Positions 34,908 to 46,363 of a stretch of DNA of 64,000 bases are shown one piece after another (within the stretch, counting starts at the first letter, position 1; every line of letters begins with the position of its first letter). Below the pieces are notes generated by a model, which did not search any database, had not been told where the DNA came from, and was given only the letters and a program-made list of their open reading frames with translations. The position numbers and the translations under genes are program-made. This stretch comes from Hymenopus coronatus (lineage: Eukaryota; Arthropoda; Insecta; Mantodea; Hymenopodidae), in contig CM060898.1 of assembly GCA_030762935.1 (NCBI GenBank), positions 95,524,781 through 95,588,780 of the forward strand. Reading direction: 5' to 3'.

Positions 34908-35039
34908 TATTTAAACATGAAAATGTATTCAATTTTTTACTCATCTCATTAATTTATTTTACATCTTTTGTTTTAAATCGATGCCCAGCAATATAGTTTG
35001 TTGTTCTGGTGAAAGACCATTTTGAACACTTTTTGTGTG

Positions 35040-35525
35040 TTAAGTGTTTGTAAAATGGATTTTCCATTCAAGAGAGAGCATAAATCATATGCATTTATGG
35101 AGCTGAAAACCGTTGTGCCTGCAGAACTACTTCGGCTTTTAAAGAGAGGCATCCTGAGAAAAACGTGTCACTATCTAACACCTAATACCTAAATTTAAAG
35201 AAAGAAAGAAAAAAGATTTTGTGTACAATAAAGTTACTAAACAAGCTACAAAACTACGTAACATTTCGCAGTTTGAAATATTAGGTATTTTCAGCGTTGA
35301 ACACACCACATCCTTCCCAAAAACATCTCATGTAATAAAGATTTCGGTTGGTGCCGTATATAAAGTTCTAAAAATGAACACATTTTATCCTTATGGAATA
35401 TAAATTCAACTACTGCTCAACGAAGACATTCTGATAGAAGATATGAGGTTTTGTTATCGAAAATTTGGGATTGCAATTCATTGTTTGCCAAATTTCATGT
35501 TTGCCTTAGGTATATGTGAGGACGG
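35040..35525 (+). mobile_element. Remnant of a DUF4817-type transposase (N-terminal half)
   Basis: Plus frames give FKERHPEKNVSLSNT near 35145, like the xxRxPEKxVPSxxT linker of these transposases. About 150 bp on come SVGAVYKVLKMNTFYPYGI and, after a stop, IQLLLNEDILIEDMRFC (35349-35451), matching the pattern SxxSVxKILKxNKFHPYKIQ then LxxLxEDDxDRRxxFC. Frameshifts and stops are frequent and the catalytic core is not visible. Confidence 0.55.
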
Positions 35526-35689
35526 TTCAATAAGTGCCCATATTAGGATTGAAGGCACCATTTTTCATATACAAATGATTTATTTCATGGTCTCTTTTAG
35601 GTATGTACACTTATCCCAACGTTCCTGATATTTTTAGCCCCTCTAAAAATAGGAATTTTCAGCTTTGCAGAATACATTTCTGTACCGAT

Positions 35690-36240
35690 ATTTTATTTAC
35701 ATTTTGTTCCCGCGAGCCATTACCTCATATTTGAGAACAGTAAGAAACGGTGAGGTCGAAAGGTGGGGCGAATATAGGAGATGCAGCTGAAATTCATGAA
35801 GTTTGGTGGTGACAACTCCGGATGAATATGCTGGTGCGTTGTGGTGGTGAAACAGCACTTCCTTCTTCGCGAAATGGGGCCATATCTCCTTCAACTTCTT
35901 ATCGAATGGGACCAATAAATGACTGCAGTATTGTCCGGAGTATGTTTCCGGAGTATAATAATGAGTACAGGTATCATCGACGGTGACGACTCGATGCAAA
36001 AAGCTTAAAAAGCTCCAAACAAGCTTTGAAGTTGAAAGTCGCAGCCGCTTGTTTCAACTTTGAGCAATCATGGCACCGATCACACCGAATTTTTTTTTTT
36101 TTTTCCAGCATACCATGGAAAAGATGAATATCCGTTCCGTTGACACACCTATAGTCTCTTCCACTTCGCATACTTTCGTTCGACCATCTTTAAAGACGCT
36201 GAACCAATATCTAATTTTTGTCATAGATGGCGAAAGGTTT
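35690..36240 (-). mobile_element. Decayed mariner transposase (DD34D type) gene
   Basis: Minus strand, in order: YWFSVFKDGRTKVCEVEETI near 36200, then GVSTERI, the HTH region with an apparent internal deletion; LVWSFLSFLHRVVTVDDTCT near 36020; and HYYTPETYSGQYCSHLLVPF, the first catalytic block VTxDEtWIHxYTPE. Then come LKEIWPHFAKKEVLFHHHNA and PAYSSGVVTTKLHEFQLHLL (35697-35999), the HQDNAPAH block with the catalytic Asp replaced by His. The SPDLAPSDY block reads SPHLSTSPF, so the third Asp is lost as well. A T run interrupts it near 36090. Confidence 0.85.
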
Positions 36241-36511
36241 GCACAAACAACACTAATTTTGTTTTTATTTCCTCACAAGTTTTCATATCTAAAAGCGAAG
36301 GTGTTCACTGGACAATACTGCACATTTCTGCATTTCAGCAGAAAAAATGAGTATGTTGAACGAGTAAGCGAAATACCTATTAATTTCAAACTAACCAATG
36401 AGTGATGAGCACCAAATTTGTTTGGGCGATGTTACAAATGACAATACACGATGGTAGCACCAACATGCCTTAACAACGTAATCTACTTTAAAGCACGGCT
36501 GCTTATTGAAC

Positions 36512-36822
36512 CATATTGAAATACTCGGCAGCCGAAATGGCAGGCCGATGACCTCGCTCCTTACAGGATCCAACACCCCCAATTGACGTTCCTTATACGT
36601 GGACCAGCGGAAGGCAGAGATGGTGAGAGTTACACAGAACATCCTTTTACTCTGGCACGCCCCACCAAAGCACCATCCCCGAAACCCGTAGAGGAACGGG
36701 AAATTCGGAGGATCAATCGCCGTACGACGGGAAAGCCCCCCGAAAATGCCCATAGATTAGAGTGGGCGGTCGCCGAGATTCGAACCAGGAACGAGTTATG
36801 GTGGCGCCACCTCGCGCGGCAT
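36512..36822 (-). mobile_element. tRNA-derived SINE (GGTGGCGC-head family)
   Basis: Minus strand: GCCGCGCGAGGTGGCGCCAC head and B box TCCTGGTTCGAATCTCGGCG. The body has GGCATTTTCGGGGGGCTTTC and CGTTCCTCTACGGGTTTCGG. The head matches the SINE at 5.8-6.2 kb, but the 3' body differs. Two long ORFs across it come from its GC-rich sequence. Confidence 0.65.
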
Positions 36823-37243
36823 ATATTGTGTAAAAGGTATTGTGTTTCTATATGGAATTTTAATTATTAAAAACGACTAAAATTTCATAATATGTTCATG
36901 TTTTTAAGGCATGTATATGTTATTGGAACCCTTTCTCCTTCAAACGTGGAAATATACAGCAACAATACACCTTTTAAACAATATAGTGGAGAGGTTTCGT
37001 CGCGTCACAATGTAACATGTTTACGGCCTCTCCTTTGTTACCTTCATTTATGCTCCTCGGTCCTATCTTTCTGGTGACTATTCATACATGTACCATTTAT
37101 CTCATCCTTTTGTCACGCTCCCTACCCTGCTCTCTTGCACGTGCACTCGAATATACCGATGTCCTGCACCCACTTCTGTACTCTAGAGGGGGAGGGTGTA
37201 TCATCTTATGTTTTACGGTTCTTATGGAGTCAACATCTCTTAT
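36823..37243. other. Unassigned sequence
   Basis: Nothing recognised. The ORFs at 37017-37346 and 37135-37317 have no motif. Confidence 0.3.
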
Positions 37244-37739
37244 CAAAAATCTGCTGTGTTACATTCTCGTGCCTTTCTCTACTTATTCTACAACAAACTT
37301 TCTTACAAAAGCTTTAATATTCTTCGTTGTACTTCCTACTGATTGAGATATACATTAGCAGAAATGGTTTTAATTACATATTTCATTGTAGGTAAAAAGG
37401 AACACTAGACTAAATCTATAGTCAAACTTTTTAGAGCTTCGCTCTGTGAAGGTATTGAAATTATGCTGTCTTTGCATAACCAGGCTAAATAAAACACATA
37501 ATTATTTCCCGTTTGAGCATTATTGGTTCTTAAGTAATTAATATTATTTTTAATAGTATAAGAGTTGGGAATTTTAAAATCAATAACAAGGAATACCTCG
37601 GAAAGGTTAGCTCGAAACAAAAAACAAATAACAAAAAAAAAAAAAACAAAAAAAAACTCTATGACATAAATTGTATGTTTTAACGATTTATACATTTATT
37701 GTGTAGTAAGTTTTCTTCCATTTCTTACGGATTACCAGT

Positions 37740-37991
37740 AGTAGCAGGAGCAGCAGCAGTAAGTAGTGGTAGTGGTAGTATTTATTAAGTTTACAATAAT
37801 ACAATATTTGCGTCACACAATCACATGGGTCGGGTGACCGTACATGCTGTCTAAAAATACTTGAATTTAAAATATTACTTACATATCTATTTTATATATC
37901 TTTACAACATTGGAAATACAAAGACAAATACACCTGCTCGCGGGCAAGGACAACAGAGCCACAGAACAATAAAAGAAATAACACTCTGATA

Positions 37992-38047
<56 letters not shown>

Positions 38048-38114
38048 CCTCACAGCTACAGAAAAAAATTCACAATAAATACTCAAACACCAAATAAGGC
38101 TATACAGTATTTAC
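37740..38114 (-). mobile_element. 5'-truncated retroelement 3' end with 8-bp flanking repeat
   Basis: Inserted in an R850 copy. TTACCAGT is present at 37732-37739 and 38115-38122, whereas uninterrupted copies have it once. On the minus strand the insert ends TGTAAACTTAATAAATACTA followed by a CCACTA/CTGCTG microsatellite-like tail, as at the 3' end of a non-LTR element. It carries a long (CA)n tract (37992-38044) and no ORF of note. Confidence 0.6.
37992..38044. repeat. (CA)n microsatellite
   Basis: About 26 perfect CA units inside the retroelement insert. Confidence 0.97.
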
Positions 38115-38512
38115 TTACCAGTTATGCAAAGGTAATCCAGAATGAAGAGGACTTCAGGGACTATTCCCAAGAAAGTAAGGATCTCATTTTATTTGTATGT
38201 AAATGTTTTAGTATAAAATCATTGCAACCATTATTGAGAAAATCAAAATAAATTTAAAGGGTAGTATGTGGTGGGAAATTATCCTTTTGCGTCCATAGAA
38301 GATCCTGAACTTAAATTATGAAGTTTGGTATTTAACGGACTTTTCGTTTTTGAGTTATGCTGTTCACAGACACTCGAACCTTTTTCCACTGATACTTTAT
38401 TAGGTTTAGGGGATTACAAAGATGCATTTTTAGTGAAGTCTTCCTTCGAATGTTTGGGTAGAATACAATACTTTCTCTACTTACTATATTCGTGGTAGAG
38501 AGAGTAAAATGT

Positions 38513-38996
38513 GATGTGAACACACCACACTGACAAATTTACATGTTCCTATTTCTTGTTTCTATAAAAAGTGTTTCTATCCATAATCCAAATTACGTTT
38601 CTCCCAATAAATGTAGGTAATCTTTGAATCATTTCAAATTAAGAGAACATAGAAGTATTAAAAGCGATTTCCTAAATCATTAGATTTATAGATTTAATTT
38701 TTGCTCAGGCATTACTAACAGTTAGATCAGTGTATGACAAAATTTAAGGTCAGCATGTAATTGCATTCTTGAAATATTATTAATTTATATAAATGTTATT
38801 AGCTATATTCAATGTCTACACCGACAGCTATTGAGCTAAGATGTCATTATTTTCAGCTACATTCCTGAATAATTTTATAACATATCTTTCAAATGGAAAT
38901 TTTCATATCGAGTAATGAAATTTTCTTTAAACACATTTTAGATTGTAAAAGTAGTAAAAGTAAAATAAAAGATCGCATGATTATGATAATTATTAT
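38513..38996. other. Unassigned AT-rich sequence
   Basis: No family or coding signal recognised. Confidence 0.3.
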
Positions 38997-39124
38997 TTTT
39001 ACTTTCTGTACCAGATACTAGCAGGCAGAGAAGGAAGTGCATTCCACCCTAAAGTCTTATACAAAGATTTTGCGGGAAATGTGCATTTTGAGGTCCTCTG
39101 AATAATAAAAAGAAACTTTTCAGG
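38997..39124 (-). repeat. R850 hairpin-end fragment
   Basis: TTACTTTCTGTACCAG, GCAGAGAAGGAAGTGCATTC, GGTCCTCTGAATAATAAAAA. It stops at TTTCAGGAAAA and is followed by an inverted full copy. Confidence 0.65.
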
Positions 39125-39994
39125 AAAAAATCTGATATGTTCCAATCACATGACTTTCTCTACATCTCTGCAACAACTTATTGTTAAAAAGCTTATGCTT
39201 CTATTTACCTCATGCTAATCGAGAAAAAGTTAGCAGAAATAATCTTATTACTTGCTTCCTTATTAGTAGAAGCGAAATAAGGGGGTACCATAGGTTAAAG
39301 TGATAGTCAAAAGCTTGTTGCTATGTGACTGAAGTTCCTTTGTTTGTATGGACAGCAGTTGGCAAATTCCTGTATGAGAAAAGTATGTTTTTCATAGCTG
39401 AAACTGAAAAAAAGGAATATCTCAAAAACGATCAACTCCACGAAAAAAATGTATATAACATAAAGTGTGTGTTTTAACGTACTCTACATTTTTTGTATGG
39501 TAAATTTTTGTTTATCTCTTACGGTTTAGCAGTTATGCAAATTTCCGTAAAATTCATCCAGAATGAAGTAGTCTTGAGAGGTTATTCTTAGAAAATTCAA
39601 GATTTACATTTTATTTTTCAGGTAAATATCCTTAATATATGATAATTTAATCAAAATCGATAGAGCCATTTTTGAGAAAATCAAAAATTTCGAGAAAAGT
39701 TCCATGTAAAGGGTAGTTGGTGGTGGGGCGATTTTCTTGAAAATCTTCGTGTCGCAATCTTGGAAGATACCAAACTTAAATACGCTATTTAAGTATTTAA
39801 CGGTCTTTTGATTTTGGAGCTATGCTGTCCACAGACACACACACGCATACACTCGGACATGTTTCCAAAAATGCTTTTTTTGGATTTAGGGGAACCCAAG
39901 ACATGTATTTCCGGTGAAATCTTGTATCGAATTTTTGGTGGAATGCAATACCTTCTCTATACACTATGTACACAGTACGTGAAGAGAAAATAAA
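39125..39994 (+). repeat. R850 copy, full length
   Basis: AAAAATCTGATATGTTCCAA, CATGACTTTCTCTACATCTC, GGTGGGGCGATTTTCTTG, GGTGGAATGCAATACCTTC, hairpin CACTATGTACACAGTACGTG, end AGAGAAAATAAAAA. It is one of the better copies for deriving a consensus. Confidence 0.85.
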
Positions 39995-39997
39995 AAT

Positions 39998-40525
39998 TAG
40001 CATTTTGTGTATGTATGTGAGTGTGTATGTCTGTCTGAGTGTATGTATATGTCTATATGTCTGTGAAAAGTATAATCCAAAAATAAAAGGTCGGATAAAT
40101 ACTAAACTTCGTATTTACATGTTATTTATGTTTAGTATCTAACAAGATGCGACATGAAGATTTTGAAGAAAATTCCCCCGTACAAGTACCCTTTAAATGG
40201 AATGTTTTTGAAACCTTTTTATTTCCCTAAATCGGCTCTAAACATTTTCATTAAAATACAATTTATTAAAAATAAAATGTATATGAATTTCTTGGCGATA
40301 GTCTGCGAAATCCACGTCATTTGGAAGAAATTTTGAATATCGTTGTACAACTACTGTATGTTAAGATATAGAGGGAAAAATGTACATCACTTTAAAACGC
40401 GCAGTTTATTCTGTAACATTAGTTATGAAAGATATCCGTTATTAATGGTTTTAAATGTTAAATGCTTTGTCATTATTTTAAAGTCCTCTCGATTTTCACT
40501 TATTTGTCATGAAGGTATGGGAAGA
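39998..40525 (-). repeat. R850 copy lacking the hairpin end
   Basis: Begins at the GT tract (GTGTGTATGTCTGTCTGAG), then AAGATGCGACATGAAGATTT and AATTTCTTGGCGATAGTCTG. It fades out after TTTTAAAGTCCTCTCG. Confidence 0.65.
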
Positions 40526-40660
40526 GTATGGAATTTTAATGACAGCATATAACGTCTAGTTCAACATCCAACTATTGTGTTTGTATCTATAACGAAATAT
40601 AGCCATTATAATATTTAGCTATTGTGCAAAAGCTTTCTCGAATAAAATTTAATTGATAAT

Positions 40661-41540
40661 AAAAAATCTGATGTGTTCTATTCACATGACTTTCTCTACA
40701 TCTCTGTAATAAATTATTGTTAAAAAGCTTATGCTTCTATTTACTTCATGCTCATCGAGAAAAAATTAGCAGAAATAGTCTTGTTACTTGCTTCCTTGTA
40801 AGTAGAAGCGAAATAAGAGAGTACCATAGGTTAAAGTGATAGTCAAAAAATGGTTGCTATGTGACTGAAGTTCTTTTGCTTCTATGGACACAAGTTGACA
40901 AATCCCTGTATGAGAAAAGCAAGTTTTTTTAAAGCTGAAAAAAAAATCTAAAAAACGAACAGCTCCACGAAAAATGTATGTAACATAAAGTGTGTGTTTT
41001 AACGTGCTCTACTTTTTTTTTGTGTGGTAAGTTTTTGTCCATCTCTTATGGTTTAAAAGTTATGCAAAATTCATCCAGAATTAAGTAGTCTTTAGAAGCT
41101 ATTCCCAGAAAATTCAAAATATACATTTTATTTGTCAGGTAAATATTTTTAATATATGATATTTTAATCAAAATCGTTAGAGCCATTTTTTATAAAATCA
41201 AAATTTTCGAAAAAAGTTCCATTTAAAGGGTAGTTTCGGGTGGGGGGATTTTTCTCAAAATCTTCGCGTCGCATCCTTGGAAGATACGAAACTTAAATAC
41301 CAAGTTTGGTATTCAACGGCCTTTTCGTTTTTGAGCTATGCTGTCCACAAACACACACATAGACATACAGACAGACAGACAGACAGACAGACACATTCAC
41401 GGACCTTTTTGTAAAAATGCTTTTTTTGTATTCAGAGGGTCCTAAAACATGTATTTCCGGTGAAATCTCGGTATCGAATTTTTGGGTAGAATACAATACT
41501 TCCTCTATATACTATGTACATTGTACGTGTAGAGAAAGTA
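40661..41540 (+). repeat. R850 copy, first unit of a head-to-tail dimer
   Basis: AAAAAATCTGATGTGTTCTA start; GTGGGGGGATTTTTCTC block; CA tract followed by a GACA tetranucleotide run (41368-41392); hairpin TACTATGTACATTGTACGTG; end GTAGAGAAAGTAA running straight into the next copy. Confidence 0.85.
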
Positions 41541-42389
41541 AAAAAATCTGATGTGATCCATTCACTCGACTTCCTCTACATCTCTGTAAAAATTATTGTT
41601 AGTAAACTTATTCAATCTATTTCATGCTAATCGAAATAAACATTAGCAAAAATGGTCTTATTACTTAGTTCCTTTAAGTAGGAGAGAAATAAGGGAATAC
41701 ACTAGACTCAACCGACAGTCCAATGTAAAATGTGGTTGCTATGAGATTGAAATCCGATTCTTTGCGTGATAAAAGTATTTTAAAACTGAAACAAATAACA
41801 AGAAATATCTCGAAAACGGTCAACTCTACGAAAAAAATGAATGTTACATAAATTGTGTGTTTTAAGGAGATCTACATTTTGTGCGTTGTAAGTTTTTGTC
41901 TGTCTCTTACGGATTACCAGTTCTGCAAAAACTCAGAAAAATTCAACCAGAATAAAGAGGTCTTCAGAGGGTATTCCCAGAAAATTCAAGATATGTGTTT
42001 TATTTGTCATTTAAATATTTTAAATATAAGAGATTTTAATCATAAGTTAGAGCCATTTTTGAGAAAATTAAAATTTTAGAAAATTTTTCCATGTACCTGG
42101 AAGTTGGGAGATTTCTTAAAAATCTTCGTTTCGCATTCTCGGAAGATACTGAATTAAATATCAAGTTTGGTATTTAACGGATTTTTCGGTTTTGAACTAT
42201 GCTACCCAGAGACACACACATACACACACAGACACACACACAGACACACACACAGACATTTTTTTAAAAATTATTTTTTTGTATTCATGAACCTATAATT
42301 CCGGTGAAATCTTGGTATCAAATTTTTGGGTGCAATACAATACCTATCTTCCCTATACACAAATTACACAGTACGTGTAGAGAAAGTAA
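41541..42389 (+). repeat. R850 copy, second unit of a head-to-tail dimer
   Basis: AAAAAATCTGATGTGATCCA start overlapping the junction, CGACTTCCTCTACATCTC, repeated ACACACAGAC motif near 42215-42255, worn hairpin, end GTAGAGAAAGTAA. Confidence 0.83.
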
Positions 42390-42650
42390 TAGCTTTCGTA
42401 AGAATAGTTTGCATAGCCACTAATAAGTCATACTGAGCAGAGAAAAGCATGTGAATGTAACATGCATTTTAAAATATAAACCATGACTTATATCAAAATT
42501 CTAATCCGGCATTATATTGTCCCTATTCTTAAGTGCATCGTGGAACATTTTCAAACCTAGTTCAATAGGTATCTTCAAAAATGAGACACGGAAATTTTTA
42601 AGAAAATTACTTCACCTCAAGCTACTCTTTACACGTAAATATGTTTACTT
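42390..42650 (-). repeat. R850 fragments (far end, then core)
   Basis: 42390-42465 matches the far end (TTCGTAAGAATAGTTTG, AAAGCATGTGAATGTAACAT). 42545-42645 matches the core (TATCTTCAAAAATGAGACAC, TTACTTCACCTCAAGC). About 80 bp between them is unassigned. Confidence 0.5.
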
Positions 42651-43530
42651 TCCTTACACGTACTATAAACATCATGTACAGAGAAGGAATTGTAATCCAT
42701 CCAAAAATTCGATTGCGAGATTTCGCTGGAAATACATATATTATTAAATAATAATAAAAAAGCAATTATAGAAACACGTTTGTGATTGTGTGTGTGTTTG
42801 CGTGTGTGTGTGTATGTCGTCAGTATAGATCAAAAACTAAAGACCGTTAAATACCAAACTTAGTATTCAAGTTTAGTACCTATCACGGATGCAACACGAA
42901 GATTTTCAATAAAATCTCCCCACCCCAAACTACTCTTTACAAGGAAATTTTTTCAAAAATGTTGATTTTCTCAATAACGGCTCTAACGATTTTTATTGAA
43001 ATACCGTATATTTAAGATACTTACATGACAATTAAAATGTATATCTTGAATTTTCTGGAAACAGCCTTTGAAGGCCTCTATTCTGGATGAATTTAGCTGA
43101 TTTTTGCATAAGTGTAAGAGAGAGACAAAAACTTATTACTTAAAAAATGTTGATCACATTAAAACATATTATTTATGTCATATATGTAAATGTTTTTTTT
43201 TCTTATTTTTTTTTTTTTTTTTTTTTGTTTTTTTCGTAGAGCTGACAGCTTCTGATATAGACGTTGTTGGTTTCAGCTTTAAAGTACTTATACTTTTCTC
43301 ATATGGAAATTTGTCATGACCACACAAGTAAAGGAATTTCAACCACATGACAAAAGATTTGACTATCTCTTTAGTCCTTATTTCCCTTCTACTTACAAGC
43401 AAGCAAGTAATAAAACCATTTTGTTAATTTTATCTCGATTAGCATGAAATAGATCGAAGAATAAGTTTTTAGCCATAATTTGTTATAGACATGTTGGGAA
43501 AGGCAAGTGAATGGAACACGTTATAATTTG
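42651..43530 (-). repeat. R850 copy, full length
   Basis: TTACTTTCCTTACACGTACT, CATCCAAAAATTCG, GT tract near 42785-42815, GATGCAACACGAAGATTTTC, CTCCCCACCCCAAACTAC, end GAATGGAACACG. It is followed at 43540-43618 by a further core fragment. Confidence 0.83.
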
Positions 43531-43539
43531 ATATATTCA

Positions 43540-43618
43540 TTTTATTTCTTTTTTCGAAAATGAGTCTCAAGATTTGATTAAAATACCACATATTTAAAAT
43601 ATTTACACGACAAATAAC
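43540..43618 (-). repeat. R850 core fragment
   Basis: CGAAAATGAGTCTCAAG, TTGATTAAAATACCACATAT and TTACACGACAAATAA match one internal block only. Confidence 0.5.
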
Positions 43619-43891
43619 TTCACTGAGAGATGAAATTCCCGCACTCTGGCGGTGCTATTATGGTTCTGGCAGTTAACTGCGCCATTAACAAATAAATATG
43701 CTGCTAATTACCTAGTTTTAAATATTAGACTATGGATTCGGTTCCTGTATCCCCTTTGTATCTTCAACAAAATGTGTAATGAGATTGTTTCTGCAAAGAA
43801 TTGCGTTTAACATGAAGAATAGTTAATAGAAGTTGAATAAAATAAACTTTTAATGTAACTAATTATATACGTTCCCTTTGTACCACTATAA

Positions 43892-44672
43892 ATAAAATCT
43901 AATGTGTTACATTCCCAAGGCTTTCTAGCTACCTGCAACAAACTATTCTTATAAAAGCTTCTTCTATCTATTTAGTGGAAATCAAATTAAACAGCAGAAA
44001 CGGTCTTATTACTTAGTTCGTTTTAGGTAAAAAAAGAAATAAATGTACTAGAATAAAGCAATAGGTTCTTTTAACACCTGGTTGCTCTGTTTGAAATTCT
44101 ATTCTCTTTGTATGCCCTGGAGTAAAATAAAATAAAAACAAATTACGACTCCCCGTTTAAAAAAAAATACAAAGTATTGAAACATGGAAACAATATCTGG
44201 AATATCTTGGAAATGGTTAATTCCACAAAAAAAATGTTTGATATAAACTATGCGCTTTACTGTCTAACATTATGCAAAAGTCATCCTGAATGAACAGAGC
44301 TTCAGATGTTATTCACAGAGAATTCAAGATATGCATAAATATATATTTTAATAAAAATCGTTAGAGCCATTGTTGAGAAAATAAAAGTTTTCGAAAACTG
44401 CTATATGTAAAGGTTAGTTAAGGGTGGAAGTACTTTCTTTAAAATCTTCGTGTCGCGTTCTTGGAAGATGCAGAACATAAATATCAATTTTGGTATTTAA
44501 CGGAATTTTCGTTTTTGAGATATCCTATTCACAGACACACACACACATACAAAAACAACCATAAGGATTCAGAGGAACTTAAAATACAGATTTTCGGTGA
44601 AATCTTGACATCGATTTTTGGTGGAACAGTTAACTGCTTTCCGAATTCATTATACGTAGTAGAGAAAGTAAA
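43892..44672 (+). repeat. R850 copy, slightly shortened
   Basis: AAAATCTAATGTGTTACATT, GGCTTTCTAGCTACCTGC, GGTGGAAGTACTTTC, a CA tract near 44535, and a hairpin reduced to ATACGTAGTAGAGAAAGTAA. Confidence 0.78.
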
Positions 44673-44689
44673 ACTAATATTTTTCCTGC

Positions 44690-45060
44690 AACTAGATGTG
44701 CTATCTCGAAGCCATTGGGTTTAGCTGTTTGTTCATTGGGCGACTATTAACAGGTTAAACGAACACCCGCAGCATTCAGAATGTTTGGTAACATGTTGTG
44801 TTTCAGCCCTCAGACACACGTGCTCAGAGAATGATTCACACAAGGCTCGTAATTGGTGGACACATTATCGACAAAAGACTCTTATCACCATCCACTTGCT
44901 GCGTCAGGATAAAGCAGTGAGTGGATCTTCTGCTATGATACTATCATGCATCTCTTCCCATCAGTGAAGGGATGAATGGTAAGATAAGTCTTCAACCCCT
45001 GTAAGTAAACAGGTGGTGAGTTAAAAACACGCAACGTTGACCACTACACTCAGGAATAAA
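44690..45060 (-). mobile_element. Possible SINE relic
   Basis: Minus strand from 45055: CTGAGTGTAGTGGTCAACGT resembles an A box and CAGGGGTTGAAGACT a worn B box. The rest is unrecognised and no tail or flanking duplication is visible. Confidence 0.35.
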
Positions 45061-45239
45061 GAACTGTTATTATTATGATTATTTTCTCCAGTTATAGTTT
45101 TTTTTTTTTTTTCAATCTTAATCGTGCGCACAAGAGTCCCCATAGAAGTTTTGTTTTAATAATACGTTTTACCTTAGCAGTTCTAAAAAGATAGATAACA
45201 AGAAATGTCTTTCTCTGTCACTCTTTCGATCTTTCTCGT

Positions 45240-45241
45240 GT

Positions 45242-45304
<63 letters not shown>
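45240..45304. repeat. (GT)n(GA)n compound microsatellite
   Basis: About 11 GT units followed by about 20 GA units, just left of an R850 fragment, in the position of the family's GT tract. Confidence 0.95.
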
Positions 45305-45309
<5 letters not shown>

Positions 45310-45675
45310 ACAGACAGGTAGAACAATGTAGCTAAAAACCGAAATGCGAAACTTGGCGTTTAAAAGTTCAGGTCTGTCAATGTGATACAAAGATTTAAAA
45401 TAAAATCTTCACATTACAAACCACCTTTTACATAGCAAGCGTTTCATTGCTTATGGTGTTCTGAAAAATGGTTCTAATGCGTTTGATTAAACCATTATGT
45501 ATTTAAGATATTTGTATGACAAATTAAACCTCTGTCTTGAGTTTTTTGGGGAAATGACTAAGAAGTGCTCTTCATCGGAATAGATTTTCCATAATTTGTA
45601 TAACTAGTAAACAGTAGGAGATTGACAAAAATGTATTGCACAAAAATGATATTGCATTAAAACACAACATTTGTC
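45310..45675 (-). repeat. R850 fragment, diverged
   Basis: GAACAATGTAGCTAAAAACC, AATGTGATACAAAGATTT, TCTTCACATTACAAACCACC, AAGATATTTGTATGACAAAT, up to GCATTAAAACACAAC. Both termini are missing. Confidence 0.6.
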
Positions 45676-45697
45676 AACCACAGACAGGCATGCAAAT

Positions 45698-45698
<1 letters not shown>

Positions 45699-45746
<48 letters not shown>
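45699..45746. repeat. (CA)n microsatellite
   Basis: About 23 CA units. Confidence 0.97.
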
Positions 45747-45749
<3 letters not shown>

Positions 45750-46038
45750 CTACACTCACAGGTTAATTAGAATAATATTGTGCCTTTGTTTTATGTATCG
45801 GCCGAGATGCAGTGACCTGACCGGTAATATGCCATGTGCAAGCGGCGCAAGACATGTCCAGGGCAGCTTATCAATGAGATGTCTCAGTCGTTACTTTGTC
45901 TTCGTGTTGTGAAATGTTTCGACAATGCGCGTGTTGTGGTGATTTCCCATGGAAAGTTGTTTTCTTATTAGTCCATGGCAATGCATATCAACAAATACAC
46001 GCTTTAACAGCGTATGTGTGTGTGTGTTTTTGTAGTCG
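45747..46038. other. Unassigned sequence, less AT-rich
   Basis: No family or ORF of note. A short GT tract at 46014-46026 precedes the SINE. Confidence 0.3.
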
Positions 46039-46039
46039 G

Positions 46040-46363
46040 CTTACCCTCTCTGACACACCCTAGGATATAGAAGTGGGTGCCAAGGGGTCAGAAGCCTGTC
46101 GGGGAGCCAACGCCATGCAACCACAGAGTAAAGTACCTGGAATGAATGGTTGGTCTGTAGCCAGACATGAGCGCGAGGAAGTGGATGACATGAAAGGTGA
46201 TGGTGGAGCAACTTGTGGAATGAGTGGCGAGGGAAACCAGAGGACCCGGAGAAATCCTGCATTGTTTCGTCCGCCACAAACCCCACATGCGGGCGTTTGG
46301 GATCGAACCCTGGCCGTTAGGTAGAAGGCGAGCGGTGTAACCACTCTCTCACGCAGCTGCCTT
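46040..46363 (-). mobile_element. tRNA-derived SINE, best full copy of its family
   Basis: Minus strand: GGCAGCTGCGTGAGAGAGTG then GTTACACCGCTCGCC (A box), CCAGGGTTCGATCCCAAACG (B box), CTCCGGGTCCTCTGG, CCTCGCCACTCATTCCAC, and a 3' body with CATTCCAGGTACTTTACTC. It is the template used to interpret the inverted SINE pair at 4.57-5.0 kb. The four overlapping ORFs here are artefacts of its GC-rich sequence. Confidence 0.75.

Larger units (their letters stand above)
37244..38512 (+). repeat. R850 copy interrupted by a 375-bp retroelement 3' end
   Basis: AAAAATCTGCTGTGTTACAT start and TTTCTTACGGATTACCAGT up to 37739. It resumes at TTACCAGTTATGCAAAGG (38115) and runs on to a worn hairpin and GTAGAGAGAGTAAAA. 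An A-rich insertion is present near 37620-37655. Confidence 0.78.

Noticed and set aside
36391..36753. 120-codon minus ORF and 95-codon plus ORF as genes
   Set aside because: Both lie on the SINE at 36.5-36.8 kb on opposite strands, as expected for GC-rich non-coding sequence.
41360..41400. CRISPR-like or satellite array from the regular GACA/CACA repeats
   Set aside because: Simple microsatellite inside an R850 copy; no spacers, and the genome is eukaryotic.
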